64,000 nt of DNA from Hydnum rufescens UP504. Taxonomy: Eukaryota > Basidiomycota > Agaricomycetes > Cantharellales > Hydnaceae. The stretch lies in NCBI GenBank assembly GCA_014904985.1, contig MU128925.1, forward strand, positions 36,100 through 100,099. The letters run 5' to 3'. Of this stretch, positions 58,833-64,000 are shown one piece after another. The position numbers and the translations under genes were made by a program. Every line of letters begins with the position of its first letter. Within the stretch, counting starts at the first letter, position 1. The notes below the pieces were generated by a model. That model saw only the letters and a list, made by a program, of their open reading frames with translations. It did no database searches and was not told where the DNA came from.

Positions 58833-60094
58833 TCTTGTCAATTTTTGTACTATATCTGTGTAGGCATGTCCCCAACCAGCATAGCTGTCAGGGTGACATT
58901 TCCATTGAAGCCACAAACAGAAAGAGGAAAGGGATTAATTAACCACATGCCTATTGCAGTGGGAATCCTGAGAGTGTAATATCGCGCTATCCGACTTTGA
59001 ATATATGCGAGAGTCATCATTGGATGAGACGGAGTCAACTTGCCTGTGAACTGAAAGGGAAAGGAAATCCCACCATTCTAAGCACTTGCTTTGAATGGGG
59101 AGACCACGTGCGAGGCTAGGCACTAGCTTCGCCTCAAGTGTGGGAGAAGTGAGGGAAAGGGACAAGGGAATGGGAGGATGGAGTGGCAGCCATTGGCCAA
59201 GGGGTGCAACAGCTGTCTAGAAGGTAGGAAGGGGGTGTTAGCGAATAGAGGCTAGGGGGATGGACTTACTGTGTGAGTTGTGCTCATACATGACTTGTAC
59301 CCCAGATCCTTTGTATACAGCAGGCTTGTGGAGCAGCTGTGGTTGTACCTGTTTGTATGTTAGTATTGTGGCTGCGTTGCTGAGACACAAGGCTAGACTG
59401 ATAGAGAGAAAGTCATGGTTTCATGCATTGCATAGAAGTCCAGGCAAAAGATGATTCTATTTACAGCTAGGCCCATGGCTACAATCCTTGCAACTACGCT
59501 AATTACATCAGCAACTAGATTAGGAAGGAGGTTAAGGGTGCTTCACAGGAGCGTGTGCAATAGCATTTGATCACTATATTACAGTGCCCCCCAGTGTAGA
59601 CACTAGGATTTGTAGTTGTGAGTTTTGGAATTGTCTGAGTCAAGATCAAGGTCATCGAGAGTGACTTCAAAGCACTTGTATGTGTTGTTCCAATGGAATT
59701 GCTCACCTGTGTAAGTACCTCAGGCCCCCATGGAGGTGGGATCAACCTCAGGAGTCTCGTAGGCTAGCCAGACTAAGGTGTCATGATGGTGGCCAACGAA
59801 TGGAATGGGGAGGTTGAATTGTACCAGTTCCTTGTAGGACAAATGTCTCTCTAGGATAGCTAGTAGACTCTTTGTGGCTTCCAGTAACTGAGAGGCTAGG
59901 GGAATGTTCATCTCTCAGAGAAGGTTGATTCTATGTTCTAGGAGACCCATAAACACCACTGGCTGGATGAGATAGCATGACATGAGAGATTGGCTCGTCC
60001 TGTAGGTTCTAGGAAGGCCTTGAGGGTAGAAGAGTTCGACAAGGTGTGCTGACTTGAAGACCATCTCAGGGGGACGAGTCATGCTTCCTCGGAC
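58833..60094. other. Region between the NACHT gene and the retroelement ORFs
   Basis: About 1.25 kb with only short overlapping frames. It may include the 3' end of the minus-strand retroelement, possibly an LTR. The matching LTR would lie beyond the window, so I cannot define it. Confidence 0.35.
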
Positions 60095-60978
60095 TCAAAT
60101 TGGCTCAGGGATGGGGTACTTTTCAAGGCGGCCTAGGTACCTCAGCTCCACCACTTCCTCGTGCCATGCTATGGAACCTGAGCTCCAGGGGCTGCACTGG
60201 TTTTCAACGTAGGGGAGCGCTCGGGCTGATGGCTCAGAAGGATAGAATCTTGTGGCCTGCTGCTGACGTTCCAAAGTGCAACGGGCTCGGTCCTGGTCTA
60301 CGAATACAAGGATGAGATGTGGTTCCTCATATAACCATTCCACCACGCCTGAGGCATAGCAATCAACCAGTTCATCCTCAAGTTTCTCCTGGGAGCTAAG
60401 GTAAACAAAGGGGGCCAGTTCCACTGGGAACCTGGCCAACTGTGCTCCTGGGGAATCCCATACCTCGTTTGGGTCTTGTGAGGTAGGGACGATTGGTGGT
60501 CCCATGGCTGCTGGGTCTGCTAGTGGGACTTCAGGGACTTTGGGCAGTGTGAAGTCCACTGACATGGGGTCGTAATCCTCATAAGGGGCCAGCTCCTCCT
60601 CTGGGAATGTAGGAGCATTCTGGTGTGCTCGGACCTGTCTTTCCTCAGCGATTCGGATCTCAACCTTCTAGTGGAGCATGGGACTGAGGGATAAAGGGCG
60701 TCAAGATCGCTCAGCCAGTCTAGTAGTGCGGGTGGGGCCCCATAGGTGTGTAGTAATGGGTCCACTAAGCATGCAGACAGTTCTTCCTGTACTGCTAGCT
60801 GTGGGAAGGACTCAGGCTCGTGCCATTTGATTCCCCGATTCCTCATCCATTTGCGACACTGGGGGTAATTCTGATGGAGGAATGCTGGGAGAGGAGGGGA
60901 TTGTTCCTGAGGCTCTAGCTTCATGAGCAGAAGGGTGGCTTCTCCCAGACAGGCTTGTATCTCTGCCAGTATTGTCAT
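60095..60978 (-). pseudogene. Extra ORF 3' of the retroelement pol, frameshifted
   Basis: Two overlapping frames, 60978-60520 and 60565-60095, join into one protein of about 295 residues if a single base is restored near 60669. The sequence includes ACLGEATLLLMKLEPQEQ, HQNYPQCRKWMRNRG, LEDELVDCYASGVVEWLYEE and LILVFVDQDRARCTLERQ. I recognise no domain. It is acidic, Glu/Pro-rich and on the same strand as pol, about 1.4 kb further 3'. Being 3' of integrase it is not gag. It may be an accessory gene of this retroelement or part of another inserted element. Confidence 0.45.
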
Positions 60979-61199
60979 GTAATTCCTGTTGTTTACTTGG
61001 GTAAGCCATCATGTGAGACCTTCAAGGTAAATCTTGCCTGGAGGACCTTTGGGTTTACGAAAGTAAGCAGGATGATGGATGTAGTATGGTCCTGTCCACC
61101 TAGTTTCACAAGGGTGATCCTTTTTCATTATCCAAACAGTCTCCGGCGGGCCAATGAGATGCTGGTGTTGTTGAGTCTTGAGCTTCTGCTTGAATAGCT

Positions 61200-62250
61200 C
61201 TTGTATGGCTCATAGGGAGATCATGTCCCTCAAATTCCAATGGGGGTGCCGGTCCTTAATCGTTCGCTTTGCTTCTTCCCATAGAGGTGAATTCTGAGTG
61301 GTGCCTTGGGGGTATAACTCAAGTGGCAGAGTCTTGTCATCTACTCCGGTGGACCATACGGGGACTCCCAGTTGTGCTAGCCCCTCTCCAATTAGTCAAG
61401 AGCGCTTGTCTCTCTTGAGAACAATGAGACCAGTGAGTCAAACCGTTGTCCTAAATTGGGGAGGGCGCAGCCTCTCTTTGAAGCATAAGAGATGGAGGAG
61501 GATGCAGAAAGCCATGGAGACATATCCTGTCATGTCGAGGACCTGCCTCCTAAGCTCCTGTGCAACATGGACAGCTTTCCAAGCGGGGGCTGGAGTGGTT
61601 CCCTGCTGGAGGAGGAACATCCAGGACTGTCCGAAGTGCCAATCTGGATCATAATTGGAGGGGAGTGTAAGGTCGTAGCTCTTGGTCATACACTCAATCC
61701 CTCTGATACATCACAACATTGACTGCCCTGCCTCATGGACAGCTTGCAGGTAGGTATTCGAGAGGGATCTGAGGCTGGTATTGGGACCTCTGGCCTGTAG
61801 GAGATGCTGGTGGGGGTCAAAATTGAATTGCTTCATGTCAAACAGGATGAAGGCTTGGTGTAAAGGGAATGGATGATTCATAGGGAGTAGCTGCATGCGG
61901 TAAGTCCACTCGAACTTCCTGAGCCATCCCCATTCATCCAGATCCTCCCAACAGTAGCCATAAGGGTCCTTGTAGAATGGAGGAAATCCTTGAACTCATG
62001 GGAAAGCACTGGCTAGATTCAACATGGTTAGCATATATACATAGAAGTATGCCAATCTCTCCAGGGAGAAGTATTCCGCAGGGCGTCATTCTGGATTGTC
62101 CTCCTCATCACCATATTGAGCATAGTACAGGTCAAGAGGATCAGTGTCATCGCCAGGCATTGTGTAGCGCCAGCCACGGCACACTCCCTTGTGTCTTCAA
62201 GGGCCAGGATGCTGTATCGGATCGGAGTCTGAGTTGAGGGAGGTCATAAA
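61200..62250 (-). pseudogene. Second extra decayed ORF between pol and the 60-61 kb ORF
   Basis: Interrupted minus-strand frames, best seen at 61896-61711 (NHPFPLHQAFILFDMKQFNF) and 61689-61438 (DPDWHFGQSWMFLLQQGT, KAVHVAQELRRQVLDMTG). Similar coding-like sequence continues on both sides and is broken by several stops. It has the composition of a real protein, rich in Trp, His and Phe, but matches nothing I know. Confidence 0.4.
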
Positions 62251-62340
62251 AACAAGGGGAACTCAATACTGGGAGGATGGGTGTAGAAGTGGCTGGGAAT
62301 CCCCACAGCAGCCTCACAGACCCCACGGGTTACAAGCATG

Positions 62341-63687
62341 TCACTCCAGGGTCTTTTGGTATTCCCTGAGCTGCACGAAGGCATTCCATAATGCGGGTTC
62401 CAGCTCAAACGTGTCATGCTCTGGTCCATATCCCTTCCAACATACTAGATATTCCCTCCTCCTCATCTGTGGGTTATATCGGTGGCCTACCAGCTTCTCT
62501 ACTTTGTACTCCTCTTTGGTGGATAGCTCTCTTAGCTCAGGGAGCTTAGCCCTTCCCTCTTCTTGTACATCCTGGTAGTACTTGGTTAGGTGCTGAATAT
62601 TCATTACAGGATGCATTTTATACTCAGGTGGAAGATGCAAGCGATAGACTATGGGATTTATCTTCTCTGATATAGTGAAAGGTCCAATACACCTTTGGAC
62701 TAATTTCCTTCCCATTCCTTGTACATCAATCAACTCCAGAGAGTGAGGGTTCACTAGAACCTCATCTCCTTCCTCAAATTCATCGTCGCGCCTCTTCTTA
62801 TCATAGGCTCTGGCCTGCCTGGCTTGGGCCTTTACTAGAGCATCTTGTGCTTGAGAGCAATGCACTTCCAGTTCATCCACAAAGGTCGATGCAGATGCAC
62901 TATTGAGCTCGAACCACTCAATTCCTCTGGATACTGGGTCTATCACTATGGCTTGCATTCAAGGAGAGTATCCATGCAATAGGAAGAAGGAAGAGTATCC
63001 TGTAGACGAGTGAGGCATGGCATTGTGGGCCATTGCTAGCGTTCTGAGCCACTGGGCCCAAGAACTGTGATTCCCAGCCATGTGGGCACATAGGGCTACT
63101 TCTAGCAAGTCATTTGCTTTCTCTGTCTGCCCATTGGTTTGGGGGTGATGCAAGGTGGACAGCATCAAATCTAAATCCAAGTGCTTGGCTACTGAAGCCC
63201 AGAAGGATTTGGCCCACCTAGCATCCCGATCCGCGATCATCTGGCAAGGAATGCCATATTTTAAAACGATGGTTTGCATGAACAACTTGGCAAATCCATC
63301 TTGCTTCAGGTGCAATGTGGTTGGGACGTACTGAATGAACTTGGTGAGTTTATCCATGATTACCAGGACTGCATTGTGTCCCTCTGACTTTGGGAGACCT
63401 GTGATCAGGTCTAGGGTCACTACTTCGAACAGAAGGAGGGGGATCGCATGCGGACGTAACTTCCCTATCGGACCGCGTTTATTGGATTTGGTCTTCTGGC
63501 AAAGGTTGCAGGTTTTTGTGAACTCCACAACATCTGCCCACATCTTCAGCCAGTAGAACCTAGCCACCAGCTTGTGGAACAGCCTTGAGGATCCTGTGTG
63601 TGCAGACTCCCATGGTGACTCATGGGATTCCAGGAGGATTCTATGTACTTCCGGTTTTGGCATGCAGAGTCTGGCAACCCAGTCCAT
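62341..63687 (-). pseudogene. Integrase and chromodomain end of Ty3/gypsy pol
   Basis: The 63687-62959 segment has the integrase H2C2 zinc-binding end (CNLCQKTK), the catalytic core with FEVVTLDLITGLPKS, the second Asp in MIADRDARWAKSFW and the Glu in HPQTNGQTEKAND. A TGA at 62959-62961 interrupts the frame, which resumes in phase at 62958 and continues through FEEGDEVLVNPHSLEL, HPVMNIQHLTKYYQ and a C-terminal chromodomain, RREYLVCWKGYGPEHDTFEL. It stops just before 62341. The chromodomain identifies a chromovirus, whose integration is usually directed to heterochromatin. Further stops occur upstream, for example near 63730. Confidence 0.85.
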
Positions 63688-64000
63688 GTCATGAAATATC
63701 AGGAGGCCTTTGTCCGATTTATAGAATCATTGAGCTGCCACCTCAGTCAGCCACTTGGGCTGACCTCAAAAGGAGTACCATTTGAGGTCATTTCGCCAGC
63801 CTAATGAGGGCTAATTTTCTTTGATGTCAATTGACAATCCTCAAATTGACCTTATGGGAAATTTTGACATGACCCAATATCAATACTACATGGAGGGGTC
63901 GTAGCATAGGGGGACCAGGAAGGAGTCCAGAAACCTGGAAAATGCCCTTCTTGGGGTCAGCAGGCAATATGGCTTTATCAGTGATAGTCTCAAGTGCTTA

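Larger units (their letters stand above)
58900..64000 (-). mobile_element. Decayed Ty3/gypsy chromovirus, 3' part, truncated by the window edge
   Basis: The minus strand carries the integrase and chromodomain end of a Ty3/gypsy polyprotein (62341 to the window edge), then two further decayed frames on the same strand (about 62250-61200 and 60978-60095). Gag, protease, reverse transcriptase and the 5' LTR must lie to the right, outside the window. The 3' LTR should lie near or below 60 kb, but without its partner I cannot place it; the start coordinate is approximate. In-frame stops and frameshifts show it is inactive. Confidence 0.7.

Overview
The window is nuclear DNA of a filamentous fungus, very probably an agaricomycete basidiomycete. 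The genes are split by many short (about 50-70 bp) GT-AG introns, and the gene set includes a basidiomycete Ssk1-like response regulator, a KDM3-like JmjC protein, NACHT-WD40 proteins and DUF6589 proteins. The style of the NACHT-WD40 gene and of the chromodomain retroelement makes me suspect Ceratobasidiaceae (Rhizoctonia group). That placement is inference from remembered family style, not from a search.

Left and centre, about 0.3-37 kb, is ordinary gene-dense chromosome. In order it holds: a putative permuted-papain-like protein with H and NC motifs; an ARM-like multi-exon protein; an AAA+ ATPase with a DUF7025-type region; an HMG-box protein; tRNA adenosine deaminase TAD2; a zinc-finger JmjC demethylase; an SSK1-type response regulator; a GMC oxidoreductase preceded by a decayed copy of its own 5' part; ribosomal protein L6; the nuclear 5'-3' exonuclease RAT1, head-to-head with eIF2B-delta (GCD2); an SDT1-like HAD nucleotidase; a conserved fungal protein of unknown function; and glutamine synthetase.

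From 37 to 47.5 kb the gene density falls. This stretch holds dispersed direct repeats, a local tandem duplication, and two tandem copies of an atypical short-chain dehydrogenase in which Phe replaces the catalytic Tyr.

From 47.47 to 54.45 kb lies the most interesting structure, two nested DNA transposons. The inner element (48513-54438, about 5.9 kb) has 133-134 bp terminal inverted repeats starting TAGTCTCG and an exact 9-bp direct repeat (TGGGGAGAC) on both sides. It carries just two convergent genes: a DUF6589 protein and a RecQ-like DEAH helicase. It sits in the right terminus of a roughly 1-kb element that also starts TAGTCTC and is itself flanked by the direct repeat GTGGCAG. That small element holds 5' fragments of a RecQ-like helicase and of what looks like a DUF6589-type protein, arranged as a mirror image. 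All four ends carry a hairpin about 11 bp in. Together these describe a two-gene transposon family with an internally deleted non-autonomous relative.

From 54.9 to 58.8 kb is a NACHT-WD40 NLR-like gene without a recognisable N-terminal effector domain. From about 59 kb to the window edge is a decayed Ty3/gypsy chromovirus on the minus strand, with two further unexplained decayed ORFs 3' of its pol gene.

Several conserved genes (RPL6, glutamine synthetase, SDR copy 2, the helicase, the NACHT gene) are each interrupted by one apparent single-base deletion, usually in a homopolymer. The same defect in two housekeeping genes points to residual assembly indels rather than real pseudogenes. Exon coordinates below come from reading splice sites by eye.
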